This document shows, in pieces, positions 17,407 to 26,017 of a DNA stretch of 64,000 bases (the first letter of the stretch is position 1; each line of letters opens with the position of its first letter). Location of the stretch: the NCBI RefSeq assembly GCF_900116195.1, contig NZ_FOZW01000009.1, forward strand, positions 124,001-188,000, in the 5' to 3' direction. The DNA is from Alloyangia pacifica (lineage in GTDB: Bacteria > Pseudomonadota > Alphaproteobacteria > Rhodobacterales > Rhodobacteraceae). The notes below the pieces were generated by a model, which was not told the origin of the DNA, ran no database searches, and worked only from the letters and a program-made list of their open reading frames with translations. The translations under genes were made by a program, and so were the position numbers.

Positions 17407-18242
17407 ACATGCCAATGACCTACCCCAGCACGATGGAGCCAGCCATGACCCCCGCAGACGAGCCGATCCTTGATCTTCGCAAGCTTTCGAAGACCTTCGG
17501 CGAGGTCCAGGCGCTGGACGGCGTGGACCTCACTGTGCAGCCCGGAGAGTTCGTCACGGTCGTCGGCCCCTCGGGCTGCGGCAAGTCCACCCTGTTCAAC
17601 ATCGTCTCGGGCCTCGAAGAGCCAGACAACGGTTCGGTACTGCGCTTCGAAGGGCAGTCGGTGCACGCCAAACACCTGCTGGGCCGGGTCTCGTTCATGC
17701 CGCAGCGCGACCTGCTACTGGCCTGGCGCAACGTGATCGACAATGCGATCCTTCCACTTGAGATCGAGGGCGCAAACAAGGCCGAGGCACGCGCCGAGGC
17801 GCAGCGGATGCTGCCCGAGTTCGGCCTTGCCGGCTTTGCCGACAAATATCCGCACGAACTGTCGGGGGGCATGCGCCAGCGCGTCGCGCTGATGCGTACC
17901 TTCATGTTCAAGCGCGATCTGCTGCTGCTCGACGAGCCGTTCGGCGCGCTCGACGCGCTGACCCGCACCATGATGCAGCGCTGGCTGCTCGAGGTCTGGC
18001 AGAAACACAAGCGCACCGTGCTGTTCATCACCCACGACGTCGACGAGGCGATATTCCTCGGCGACAAGGTGCTCGTGATGACCGCCCGCCCCGGCGCGAT
18101 CAAGTTGGCGCGCACCGTAGATCTGCCACGCCCTCGGAGTGCCGATCTCGTCACCTCCCCCGAGTTCATCTCCCTCAAACGCGAACTGCTCGATGCGATC
18201 GAGGAAGAGAGCATGAAGACCTTTGGCCCCGCCTCCCACTGA
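17403..18242 (+). CDS. ABC transporter ATP-binding protein, nitrate/sulfonate/ThiZ-type
   Basis: 279 residues; ATG 17403 overlaps the nucleoside hydrolase stop, with further in-frame ATGs at residues 3, 5, 11 and 15. Walker A GPSGCGKST, signature LSGGMRQRVALMRT and Walker B LLLLDEPFGALDALTR are intact. It lacks the long MalK-type C-terminal domain, as expected for SsuB/TauB/ThiZ ATPases. It energises the importer with the following three genes. Confidence 0.93.
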   Translation: MNMPMTYPSTMEPAMTPADEPILDLRKLSKTFGEVQALDGVDLTVQPGEFVTVVGPSGCGKSTLFNIVSGLEEPDNGSVLRFEGQSVHAKHLLGRVSFMPQRDLLLAWRNVIDNAILPLEIEGANKAEARAEAQRMLPEFGLAGFADKYPHELSGGMRQRVALMRTFMFKRDLLLLDEPFGALDALTRTMMQRWLLEVWQKHKRTVLFITHDVDEAIFLGDKVLVMTARPGAIKLARTVDLPRPRSADLVTSPEFISLKRELLDAIEEESMKTFGPASH

Positions 18243-18253
18243 ACCAAGGGCCA

Positions 18254-18285
18254 AGCAACCGAGCCCGGCCAAACCGGGCCCATCC
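18254..18285 (+). other. Short hairpin upstream of the binding-protein gene
   Basis: GCCCGG (18263-18268) and CCGGGC (18274-18279) form a 6-bp hairpin with a 5-nt loop in the 61-bp leader before the binding-protein gene. It may protect the 5' end of a processed mRNA; no T tract follows. Confidence 0.3.
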
Positions 18286-18303
18286 CCAACATGGAGTAAT
18301 CCT

Positions 18304-19314
18304 ATGAAAAGACGTTCCTTCCTCTCCACCGCACTCGCTCTGTCGACCGCCATGGTCGGCGCGCCTGCCTTTGCGCAGGACCTCGAAGAGGTGTCGCTGC
18401 GCCTCAAATGGCTGCCGCAGGCGCAGTTCGTCGGCTTCTACATGGCCAAGGCGAAAGGCTATTACGAGGACGAAGGCCTCGACCTGACGATCAACCCGGG
18501 CGGTCCGAACCTACTGACCGAGAACCTCGTTGCCACCGGCGCCGACACCTTCGGTCTCTCGGGCGGCACCGACTCCGTCTTCGCGGCGATCGAGAAGGGC
18601 CTGCCGATCACCTGCATCGGTATCGCTCACCAGGAAACCCCCTTCGTCTTCGTGTCGAAGGCTGACGGCCCGGTGCAGGAGATCGCCGATTTCAAGGACG
18701 CGTCGATCACCACCTGGTTCACCGGTGCGAACTACGTCCTCTTCGGCATGCTGGCGGCCAACGACCTCGACCGCTCGAGCATGAACATCCAGCCGCAGCA
18801 GGTCTCGGTCACGCCCTTCGTCGACGGTCAGGTCGATGTGGTCACCGCGACCCGTTACAACGAGTACTACTCGCTGATGACCCGCGTCGGCGAAGAAAAC
18901 CTGAAACGCTTCGTGCCCGAAGACTACGGCGTCTCTTTCCCGCGCGACACGCTGATCGTCGGCAACGAGTTTGCCGCCGAGCACCCTGAATTGGTGCAGG
19001 GCTTCATGCGCGCAACGGTCAAGGGCTGGCTCGACACCTTTGCCGACAAGGAAGCGGCGATTGACCTGATCATGCAGGAAGCGCCGACCCTCGAGCGTCC
19101 GCATCAGGAGTTCATGCTCGACGAGATCGAGAAGATCATGCTGGCCGGTGCCGCCGCAGAGCAGGGCCTGTTCACCATCGATATGGACGCGGTGGAAAGC
19201 GCGCACCAGATCCTCGTGGACTACGACGTGCTGGGCGGTCCGATCGACCTCGCAGCGGCCTTCGACAGCCAGTATGTCGACGCGATCCCCTCGGCCGAGC
19301 GGCTGCCGGAATGA
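18304..19314 (+). CDS. ABC transporter substrate-binding protein, NMT1/THI5-like (ThiY-type)
   Basis: 336 residues from ATG 18304 with GGAG upstream. The signal peptide MKRRSFLSTALALSTAMVGAPAFA ends about residue 24. The mature N-terminus SLRLKWLPQAQFVGFYMAKA and GYYEDEGLDL are the hallmark of NMT1/THI5-like proteins that bind pyrimidines (ThiY), riboflavin-like rings or sulfonates. Given the nucleoside hydrolase and carbamoylase upstream, a pyrimidine- or other heterocycle-like ligand is a reasonable inference. Confidence 0.9.
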   Translation: MKRRSFLSTALALSTAMVGAPAFAQDLEEVSLRLKWLPQAQFVGFYMAKAKGYYEDEGLDLTINPGGPNLLTENLVATGADTFGLSGGTDSVFAAIEKGLPITCIGIAHQETPFVFVSKADGPVQEIADFKDASITTWFTGANYVLFGMLAANDLDRSSMNIQPQQVSVTPFVDGQVDVVTATRYNEYYSLMTRVGEENLKRFVPEDYGVSFPRDTLIVGNEFAAEHPELVQGFMRATVKGWLDTFADKEAAIDLIMQEAPTLERPHQEFMLDEIEKIMLAGAAAEQGLFTIDMDAVESAHQILVDYDVLGGPIDLAAAFDSQYVDAIPSAERLPE

Positions 19315-20114
19315 CGGTTCAGGCCAATATGGCGGGCGCACAGCCCATGGCACGGCGCTTCGGCGCCGTGCTTCCTCTTCTCAAGGGGCTGGTGGCGATC
19401 GCCGCCGTGTTGCTTGCGGTGGAGCTGCTGGTGATCGCCTTCGGCATCCGCCCCTATGTCCTGCCCCGTCCGAGCGCGGTGATCGAGGCGGTCCTGCGCA
19501 CTCCCGGCGCCTATCGCGACGCAATGATCCGCACCGGGCTTGAAACATTGATGGGCTTTGGGGCCGGCGCGCTCTTCGGCATCTGGATCGGTGTTGCCTT
19601 TTCGCGGCTGCGCTTCCTGCGTGAGACCATCTTCCCGATCTTCATCGTCTCGCAGACAATTCCGGTGATCGCCTTCGGCGCTCTGGTGGTGATGTGGTTC
19701 GGCAATACCATTCTGGCCAAGGCGGTGATCGTTTTCTACCTGACCTTCTTTCCGGTTACCGTGAATTGCCTTCTCGGGATGCGCGCTGTGGACCAGAAGC
19801 AGGTGCAACTGCTGCGCAGCTTCGGCGCCTCGGACCGCGAAATCATGCGCAAGCTGCGCTTTCCCACCGCGCTGCCGCATATCTTCGTGGCGCTGCGCAT
19901 CGCCTCGGCGCTTGGTCTTGCCGGTGCTGTCGTGGGCGAATGGTTCGGAGACACCACCGGTCTCGGGGTCCTGCTGCTGCAGGGCATGTACGCCGAGAAC
20001 ATGGTGGCGATCTGGGCCAGCATCCTGTGTTCGGCGGTCCTGGGTATCGCCTTCTTCGGCGCCATCGGCCTTGCCGAAAAGCGCATTGTCTTCTGGGGAG
20101 GTGAAAGCTCGTGA
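19311..20114 (+). CDS. ABC transporter permease, SsuC/ThiX type (1)
   Basis: 267 residues with six hydrophobic segments. The conserved EAA region appears as LRSFGASDREIMRKLRFPTALP, typical of nitrate/taurine/pyrimidine importers. ATG 19311 overlaps the binding-protein stop (ATGA). A second permease follows, so the channel is a heterodimer rather than the more usual homodimer. Confidence 0.9.
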   Translation: MTVQANMAGAQPMARRFGAVLPLLKGLVAIAAVLLAVELLVIAFGIRPYVLPRPSAVIEAVLRTPGAYRDAMIRTGLETLMGFGAGALFGIWIGVAFSRLRFLRETIFPIFIVSQTIPVIAFGALVVMWFGNTILAKAVIVFYLTFFPVTVNCLLGMRAVDQKQVQLLRSFGASDREIMRKLRFPTALPHIFVALRIASALGLAGAVVGEWFGDTTGLGVLLLQGMYAENMVAIWASILCSAVLGIAFFGAIGLAEKRIVFWGGESS

Positions 20115-20872
20115 CCTATGATCCCATGAGCCCTTCGCAGCACGCGCTTGCCCGCGGCGTCTTCGGCGGGCTGGCCCTCTTCGCGATCTGGGAGCTTGCC
20201 GCTCGGCTGTTCGATCTGCCGAGCTATATCCTGCCCGCCGTTTCCGAGATCATCGCCCGCTTCTGGACCGCCCGCGCGGTGCTGGGCGAGGCCGCCGCCT
20301 ACACGCTGGGCGAAGCGCTCGCGGGATACCTGCTCGGCGGCGCCATTGGCGTCGCCCTGGCGCTGGCCGTCACCCTCGTGCCACAGCTGCGCAAGGTGAT
20401 CGTGCCCGCCGCCACGGCGGTCAACTCGGTGCCTGTGGTCGCCTTCTCTCCGCTGATCTTGTTGTGGTTCGGAATGGGCGTCAGCTCCAAGATCGTCATG
20501 GTGGCGGTCGCGGTGAGCTTCACCATGTTCGTCTCGGCGCTCGCCGGCTTCGACCGGGTCGATGAGCGTTCGGTCAACCTGATGCGCAGCTTCGGTGCCA
20601 GCCGCGCCGCGATCCTGTGGAAGCTGCGCCTGCCCACCGCCCTGCCGCTGATCCTGTCGGGGATGCGGCTGTCGACCGTGCGCAGCCTGATCGTCGCGAT
20701 CGTCACCGAGATGCTCGGCGCCTACGGCGGCCTTGGCTGGGTGATCTACCAGGCGGTCATCGTCATCGACTTCGTACAGGTCTGGGCGGCGATATTCGTC
20801 GCCTCTATCGCCAGCCTCGGTTTTTTCGCCGTCGTCTCCTTCCTCGAGCGCAGGCTGGTGTTCTGGCGCTAA
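20111..20872 (+). CDS. ABC transporter permease, SsuC/ThiX type (2)
   Basis: 253 residues starting with GTG 20111, coupled to the previous stop (GTGA). Six hydrophobic segments are visible, and the EAA region RSFGASRAAILWKLRLPTALP is very similar to that of the first permease. It is the last gene of the plus arm of cluster A. Confidence 0.9.
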   Translation: MTYDPMSPSQHALARGVFGGLALFAIWELAARLFDLPSYILPAVSEIIARFWTARAVLGEAAAYTLGEALAGYLLGGAIGVALALAVTLVPQLRKVIVPAATAVNSVPVVAFSPLILLWFGMGVSSKIVMVAVAVSFTMFVSALAGFDRVDERSVNLMRSFGASRAAILWKLRLPTALPLILSGMRLSTVRSLIVAIVTEMLGAYGGLGWVIYQAVIVIDFVQVWAAIFVASIASLGFFAVVSFLERRLVFWR

Positions 20873-20886
20873 GCGGAGCAGCCGCT

Positions 20887-20917
20887 CTCGACGACCAGAG
20901 CCTTTCCGGTCGTCGAG
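20887..20917 (+). terminator. Hairpin at the end of cluster A plus arm
   Basis: Perfect 10-bp stem CTCGACGACC (20887-20896) / GGTCGTCGAG (20908-20917) with an 11-nt loop, 14 bp after the last stop. Only a weak T run (GTGCTTTCCC) follows. Confidence 0.6.
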
Positions 20918-21319
20918 GTGCTTTCCCAAGGCGGGTGTCAGCAAGCGCAGGCGGGCCCCGCCGGGAACACGTCAGCCTCCAGCCCGGATCAGCACGGAAG
21001 TCGCGGTCTCGAGGTGCGCGACGGGTTCTCGGCATGCAGAACAGGACCACAGTCGTCGCGCAGATGCGCACTTACCCGCCAACGGCTCAATCCCATGCTG
21101 CATCGCATCGCTCGTGCGTGCCAATCTGCATTGCTGCCTGTCTAGACGACCCGGGCCAGGTGGATGCCCTCAAGCTCGTTGACGGCCGACTATGCATCAA
21201 CCAGAAGGGCCACCCGGACCTTCTGACGCGTCGCCGCAATTCACAACCGTAGTTCGTCGCATTCCCCGAAGCCACGTGCGGCTGCCTCTCGCTCTCCCAC
21301 CTGAATTGAAAGTAGCAAG
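20918..21319. other. 402-bp intergenic region
   Basis: No gene recognised; short open frames in all registers have no family resemblance. It should contain the promoter of the hydroxyacid dehydrogenase at 21320, which has only a weak GAAAG ribosome-binding site. Confidence 0.4.
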
Positions 21320-22270
21320 ATGTCCGCAACCCCTAAGATCGCGCTTGTCACCCGCCTGTCCGACGACGCCGAAACCAACTGGCTGAACCTTTTGCGTGCC
21401 GCCCTGCCCGCGGAACACATCGAGTCGCTGCGCAGGATGCGCCCGGAGGATCATGCCGGTGTCGAGATCGCCATCGTCGCCAACCCCGACCCGACGGACC
21501 TGCGCAAACTCCCCAACATCCTTTGGGTCCACAGCCTCTGGGCCGGGGTAGAACGCCTCGTCGCCGAGCTTCCGGACTTCAACCGACCCGTCGTGCGGTT
21601 GATCGACCCGCAGCTGTCCCGAAACATGTCCGAGGCGGCGCTGGCCTGGACCTACTACCTGTTCCGCGACATGCCCGCCTACGCGCGCCAGCAGCGGGCG
21701 CGTGAATGGTGCCAGCAACCCTATCGCAGCGCGGCGTCCGTCACCGTGGGGGTCCTCGGCCTCGGCGAGCTGGGCGCAGCCTCGGCCGAGCGCATCCGCG
21801 CGCAGGATTTCAACGTGCTTGGCTGGAGCCGCAGCCAGAAGGACTTGCCGGGTATCATCTCCCTTTCCGGCAAAGACGGGCTCGCGGAGCTGCTGTCGCA
21901 CAGCGACATCGTCCTGTGCCTGCTGCCGCTCACGGAGGCGACGCGAGGCCTGCTCGACGAAAGGGCGTTTGCCGCCATGAAGCCCGGCGCGGCGCTCATC
22001 AACTTCGCGCGCGGTCCCATCGTTGCGACCGACGCGCTGGTTTCCTCGCTGGATGCCGGCAGGCTTTCTCACGCCGTGCTCGATGTCTTCGACCAAGAGC
22101 CGCTGCCGCCGGAGTCCGGGCTCTGGTCCCATCCCGGCATCACCGTCCTGCCCCATATCTCCGCCCCCACCGATCCCCGGACCGGTGCGCAGGTCGTGGC
22201 CGCCAACATCCGCGCCTTCCGCGAGAACGGCCGGCTGCCCGAAAGCGTGGATTTTGCCACCGGCTACTGA
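21320..22270 (+). CDS. D-2-hydroxyacid dehydrogenase, glyoxylate/hydroxypyruvate reductase A-like
   Basis: 316 residues. The NAD(P)-binding motif GVLGLGELGAA starts about residue 143. LINFARGPIV contains the catalytic Arg region, DVFDQEPLP the Glu, and LPHISAPTDP the His; all three catalytic residues of the family are present. The arrangement is closest to GhrA, which reduces glyoxylate or hydroxypyruvate. It is monocistronic and convergent with the following hydrolase. Confidence 0.88.
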   Translation: MSATPKIALVTRLSDDAETNWLNLLRAALPAEHIESLRRMRPEDHAGVEIAIVANPDPTDLRKLPNILWVHSLWAGVERLVAELPDFNRPVVRLIDPQLSRNMSEAALAWTYYLFRDMPAYARQQRAREWCQQPYRSAASVTVGVLGLGELGAASAERIRAQDFNVLGWSRSQKDLPGIISLSGKDGLAELLSHSDIVLCLLPLTEATRGLLDERAFAAMKPGAALINFARGPIVATDALVSSLDAGRLSHAVLDVFDQEPLPPESGLWSHPGITVLPHISAPTDPRTGAQVVAANIRAFRENGRLPESVDFATGY

Positions 22271-22369
22271 TTTTTCGCGGGGCAGCTGCGGCGGAGCAAC
22301 GGAGGGTCCGCATCCGCAGGCTGCCGCGCGAACCGGCCGTTGTCCCGTCCGGGCCCGGCCCTTTTGGGG

Positions 22370-23356
22370 TCAGAGATTCTGCGCCTCGAGGAAGCCGCGA
22401 ACCGCAGTGACCACAGCTTCGGGCTGCTCCTGATAGACGTTGTGACCGGCGTCGGGGATCACCACGAATTCCCCATTCGGCAGGCGCTCGGCGTAGCGCT
22501 TCGCGGTGGCGGGGCTCGCGGCATCGGCGGACCCGGAGAAGACCAGCGTCGGCTGTTCGATCTTCGCCAGCAGCGGCGTGACGTCGTAGTCCTTCAGCGT
22601 GCCGGAGACCTTCACATCCGACGGGCCCCAGACATAGTCATACAATGCGCCGTTGAAGGGCGGCGCGTCATTGGCCATGTCGCCCACCTCGCAGGGCGCG
22701 ATACAATAGTGCCGATCGGAATAGACCGAACTCGCAGCCCAGTAGTCATCGTCGTAGGTGTCTGTCGCTTCCTTGGCTTCCAGGACTTCGCGCACCTCTG
22801 CCGGCAGATCTTCGCGATAGAGCTTGGCGTCTTCGATCCAGTCAGCGGTGCTCAGGTAGGGGCTCCCGAGGATAAGTGCCTCGACCCCATCGGGGGCCAT
22901 TTCGGCAGTATATTGCACCGACCAGCCGGTGCCCATGGAATGGCCGACCAGGATGACCCGGTCGAGGCCGAGCGCCGCGCGCACCTGCGGAATTTCGCCA
23001 AGGTAGTGCTCTACCGTCCACGTCGACTTGTCGTCCGACCAGGTCGATTTTCCGCCGTTCAGCTGGTCGTAGAAAATCACGGCCCGCTCGTCCGCCAGGG
23101 CCAGCAGCGAGATCATGGAACGGGAATTTCCGCCCGGCCCGCCATGCAGGCACAGCAACGGTGCCTTCGGGCCGCCAAGGTGCGCCGCGCCGTTGATCCG
23201 GTACCAGAGCTTTCCCTCGGGGATGTCGATATACCCCGCGATATCCGGGTCGGGCAGCGCCAGGGCCGCCTCCGGGAGCAAGCCGGTTGTGCCCAGAGCC
23301 AGAGCGCCGCCCGAGGCCAAGAATACGCGGCGGCTCATTTTCAAATGGTCGGTCAT
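22370..23356 (-). CDS. Exported alpha/beta hydrolase, S33 proline-iminopeptidase-like
   Basis: 328 residues from ATG 23356. The N-terminus MSRRVFLASGGALALGTTG carries a twin-arginine-like signal (SRRVFL), predicting export of the folded enzyme by Tat. The S33 signatures are HGGPGGNS (71-78), DQLNGGKS (97-104) and nucleophile GHSMG with Ser140; the C-terminus has GHNVYQEQPEAV. Family members are prolyl aminopeptidases or amide/ester hydrolases such as amidohydrolases of bacterial signals. It stands alone and faces away from the small secreted protein gene. Confidence 0.85.
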   Translation of the reverse strand: MTDHLKMSRRVFLASGGALALGTTGLLPEAALALPDPDIAGYIDIPEGKLWYRINGAAHLGGPKAPLLCLHGGPGGNSRSMISLLALADERAVIFYDQLNGGKSTWSDDKSTWTVEHYLGEIPQVRAALGLDRVILVGHSMGTGWSVQYTAEMAPDGVEALILGSPYLSTADWIEDAKLYREDLPAEVREVLEAKEATDTYDDDYWAASSVYSDRHYCIAPCEVGDMANDAPPFNGALYDYVWGPSDVKVSGTLKDYDVTPLLAKIEQPTLVFSGSADAASPATAKRYAERLPNGEFVVIPDAGHNVYQEQPEAVVTAVRGFLEAQNL

Positions 23357-23781
23357 TATTTTCTTCTCCGTGACAGGTGCACAGGCCAACGCGGCAAACT
23401 GCCGCCATGGAGGCACCCGCATGTCAGCATTTTCAGTGACGCGACTTCAGTAGGCCCGGCCCAGTTCGTCAGGTGGAATTCCCGACGCGCCGCACAAAGG
23501 CGGCACCTTCCGCGCGCGATGCTGAGTTTCTGATACGCTTGCCCTTGATTTCGGCAGGAGACGGACACCCCGCACGAAAGGTCCTGCCTCCGCCATGCAC
23601 GAGGGTGCGGCTCGGGGCAGGACAATTGCCGCGGCGGGCGTAAGCAGACCCCCGGCAGCTGAGCCAAGATCGGCGGAGGGATGCCCGCGGCGCCGTGCCC
23701 CAAGAAAAAAAATTCGCGCTCCTGCGACGGGATAGGGCGGGACGCCCGTTGAACCCCTAACGCATAAAGGAGAAACAAGAA
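23357..23781. promoter_or_regulatory. Divergent intergenic region
   Basis: 425 bp between the Tat-exported hydrolase and the small secreted protein, both transcribed away from it. No gene recognised. An AAAGGAG ribosome-binding site lies just before ATG 23782, and an A8 run occurs at about 23704. Both promoters should be here. Confidence 0.4.
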
Positions 23782-24228
23782 ATGATGCGCAATTTCGCCC
23801 TCGGACTCATCGGTGCAGCGATGATCGCCCTCCCCGCCACGCTGGCCAGCGCGCAAGGTGCCACCCCGGGCAACAGCTGCGCACCGGGCAGCAAGGCTGC
23901 GGCCTGCGCCACCAATTCCGCGCCGCAGGCAAAGCAGCAGGCCAAGGCTCCGGGCAAGTCGGTCGAGCCCAAGGCGCAGCAGGGCACCAAGGCGCAGCAG
24001 AGCGCCAAGGCCCAGCAGGGCGCCAAGGCCCAGCCAGCTCCCACCGCGATGAAGAAAGGGCAGAAGTTCGGCAACGCCGGCGAAAAGCTGCCCGATCCCA
24101 AGGCCTACGGGCTCAAGGAACAGCGCGGCGCGAGCTATTACAAGAAGGATGGCCAAGTTTATCGCATCGACGACCAGACCCGCGAGATCCTCGCCGTGGT
24201 CGGAGCCGTCGCCGACCTGCTGAACTGA
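23782..24228 (+). CDS. Small secreted K/A/Q-rich protein of unknown function
   Basis: 148 residues, AAAGGAG upstream. The signal peptide MMRNFALGLIGAAMIALPATLASA ends about residue 24. The mature protein begins with a short region containing two Cys (GNSCAPGSKAAACA) that could form a disulfide. A low-complexity linker of repeated K-A-Q-Q units follows (about 50-90). The compact C-terminal segment has a YYKKDGQVYRIDDQTREIL motif resembling short periplasmic domains annotated only as hypothetical. Not recognised; probably a periplasmic or envelope protein. Confidence 0.65.
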   Translation: MMRNFALGLIGAAMIALPATLASAQGATPGNSCAPGSKAAACATNSAPQAKQQAKAPGKSVEPKAQQGTKAQQSAKAQQGAKAQPAPTAMKKGQKFGNAGEKLPDPKAYGLKEQRGASYYKKDGQVYRIDDQTREILAVVGAVADLLN

Positions 24229-24275
24229 CTTTGTGGTCTGTCTTCGGGAGCCGTCAGGCGGTTCCGGAAGACATC

Positions 24276-24303
24276 GCGTTGGGCGAACTCTTTCGCCCAA
24301 CGC
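24276..24303 (+). terminator. Hairpin after the small secreted protein gene
   Basis: Perfect 11-bp stem GCGTTGGGCGA (24276-24286) / TCGCCCAACGC (24293-24303) with a 6-nt loop. A weaker imperfect hairpin, GTCTTC...GAAGAC (about 24240-24272), precedes it. No T tract follows, so termination is probable but not certain. Confidence 0.55.
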
Positions 24304-25068
24304 CGCCCGAGATGGTGCAACCGGCCACCAAATCGGAACGCGCGTTGAACCACTGACGCCCGGACTTCCGAAATTGCCCGACGTCCTTTTGAAGACGGAC
24401 ACGGGACACATACAGGGCAACTCTTGCAGGCCTACTCTACCGGCTTTCGGCGCAATGGGCCCTGATGCTGTGACCGCTCCCGGCCGCATCGACGTACCAC
24501 GATGGGATCGCAACACTCCGCATCGGATAGCGCCCCACCGCGTGGTGTAGGAAGCCGCGGGTGGAGCCCTAGGCGAGGCTGGCGGTCACCGTCGATCCGG
24601 GGAAAAGGTCTGTGTTGCGACACCTGAACCCTGAGACGGAGACATGAGCCATGTCACCCCACTGGCCCGAGTGACAATGGCGAATGGGCAGTGGCGCGCC
24701 GATACATGAGCCTTGAAGCCCTGGCCCGCGTCACGGACAATCCCACTGTCAGGCCCTGCCCCCTCAGGAGGTCGGCGCTCCTGCACCACGCGCTGGGGCA
24801 CTATCCTATGCGTCGGTCGAGGAATGGTGTAGGTTCCAGAAGGACTTCGTTGGCGATCCCGACATCATTGCACATCTCGAGGACCCTCGACTGCGGCAGC
24901 CATCCCTGACGAGGTCCAGCGAGAAGTGGTTGGCTTGGCGCTGGAGTAAGCCCCCCCATCCGCGGTGACTTCAAGTCACTTTCCATGTGTCGTCGTCATA
25001 GCTTGTAATATTTCACGTAGTATCTTAAGGTAATCTGAAGAACCGGGAGCCACCGGATCGGAGGGGTA
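24304..25068. other. 765-bp region without a recognisable intact gene
   Basis: No family was recognised on either strand. One plus-strand frame, open from about 24712 to TGA at about 24966, gives protein-like sequence (SVEEWCRFQKDFVGDPDIIAHLEDP) without a credible start, so it may be the tail of a decayed gene. The last 100 bp contain the palindrome 24965-24979 and an AATATTTCACG element (about 25008-25018), and should be the GntR promoter. Confidence 0.4.
24965..24979. promoter_or_regulatory. 15-bp palindrome upstream of the GntR gene
   Basis: GTGACTTCAAGTCAC is a perfect palindrome around a central C, 90 bp before ATG 25069. It could be an operator for autoregulation or for another factor. 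Confidence 0.4.
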
Positions 25069-25791
25069 ATGGACAGGATTTTGGCAAGAGCCGCGGACAC
25101 CGCGCCATCCAATGACGGCAAGCGCAAACAGATGTCCCTGACACGGACGGTCTACCTGCGTCTGCGTGACGAAATCCTGACCTGCAAGCTCGCGCCCGGC
25201 CTCGAGATTTCCGAAGCAGAACTCGCGCAGCAGTTCGACGTGTCCAAGACCCCGGTGCGTGAAGCCTTGGCGCAGCTGCGGCAAGAAGGATTGGTCCGCA
25301 CTTTTCCGCGCCGTGGCTACCAGATTTCGCCCATAACCTTCGGCGACATGAACGAACTTTTCGATCTTCGCACGATTCTGGAGGCCGGTGCCGCCGAGCT
25401 GGCCTGCGAGCAGATCACGGATGACATGCTCGTTGAGCTCAGAGAGCTGGCCGTGGTGGCCTACGAGAAGGAAGAAACTCAGACGATCGCGAATTTCATC
25501 GCCGCGAACCGCCGGTTTCACATGGCCATCGCCGCCGCCTCTGGCAATTCGCGGCTGGTGAACATCTTGGCGCGTCAGATCGACGAACTGGAACGCTTTT
25601 TCTATATCGGCGCCCAGATGAGAGACGTGAACTCCGAGACCAACACCGATCACTTGGAGATCGTCGATGCGCTCGCGCGGCGCGACAGAAAAGCCGCCCG
25701 AGACCTGATGATCCGCCACAATGACCTGACACGCCAGGGCCTGTTCCAATCACTCGCGATGTCCCGACAGGCCGGAACCATCAGCCTCTGA
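25069..25791 (+). CDS. GntR family transcriptional regulator, FCD subfamily (cluster B)
   Basis: 240 residues; ATG 25069 follows a strong GGAGGGG site. The winged helix-turn-helix (about 24-90) includes ISEAELAQQFDVSKTPVREALAQLRQEG. The C-terminal helical FCD domain (about 95-225) has the metal-binding Asp/His pattern (NRRFHMAI and HLEIVDAL). It is followed by its own terminator and lies directly upstream of the 15-kb cluster B operon, whose leader carries three copies of a GAAATATCAC element. It is therefore the most likely regulator of cluster B. Confidence 0.9.
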   Translation: MDRILARAADTAPSNDGKRKQMSLTRTVYLRLRDEILTCKLAPGLEISEAELAQQFDVSKTPVREALAQLRQEGLVRTFPRRGYQISPITFGDMNELFDLRTILEAGAAELACEQITDDMLVELRELAVVAYEKEETQTIANFIAANRRFHMAIAAASGNSRLVNILARQIDELERFFYIGAQMRDVNSETNTDHLEIVDALARRDRKAARDLMIRHNDLTRQGLFQSLAMSRQAGTISL

Positions 25792-25822
25792 GGAGGCCGC
25801 AGAAAACGCAAGCAGACCTGCG

Positions 25823-25856
25823 ACAGCCCGCACCGATGTGCGGGCTGTTTGCGTTT
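25823..25856 (+). terminator. Rho-independent terminator after the GntR gene
   Basis: Perfect 11-bp stem ACAGCCCGCAC / GTGCGGGCTGT (25823-25848) with a CGAT loop, followed by TTGCGTTT. The flanking AAAACGCAA and TTTGCGTTT can extend the stem. Confidence 0.85.
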
Positions 25857-25884
25857 CGGCGCATCTGCCGCAGATGTTTTTTTG

Positions 25885-25975
25885 GTGATATTTCTATGAG
25901 CAGGTTGCGCTGAGACTGCACGAAATATCACGAGAATATAAACGAAATTTCGATTGCCATCTGAAATATCACGAG
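25885..25975. promoter_or_regulatory. Three GAAATATCAC elements in the cluster B leader
   Basis: GTGATATTTC (25885-25894), GAAATATCACGAG (25922-25934) and GAAATATCACGAG (25963-25975): one inverted and two direct copies with centres about 37 and 41 bp apart. They lie in an AT-rich stretch just before the operon start at 26018. A near copy, GTAATATTTC, sits at 25005-25014 before the GntR gene. This is a likely GntR operator array. Confidence 0.6.
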
Positions 25976-26017
25976 CAACACTCAGTAGCATAGCAAAGAC
26001 GTTTCCAAGGAAACTTC

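Noticed and set aside
18243..18303. TPP riboswitch before the ThiY-like binding-protein gene
   Set aside because: The gap is only 61 bp and shows no CTGAGA-type THI-box core; only a short hairpin is present.
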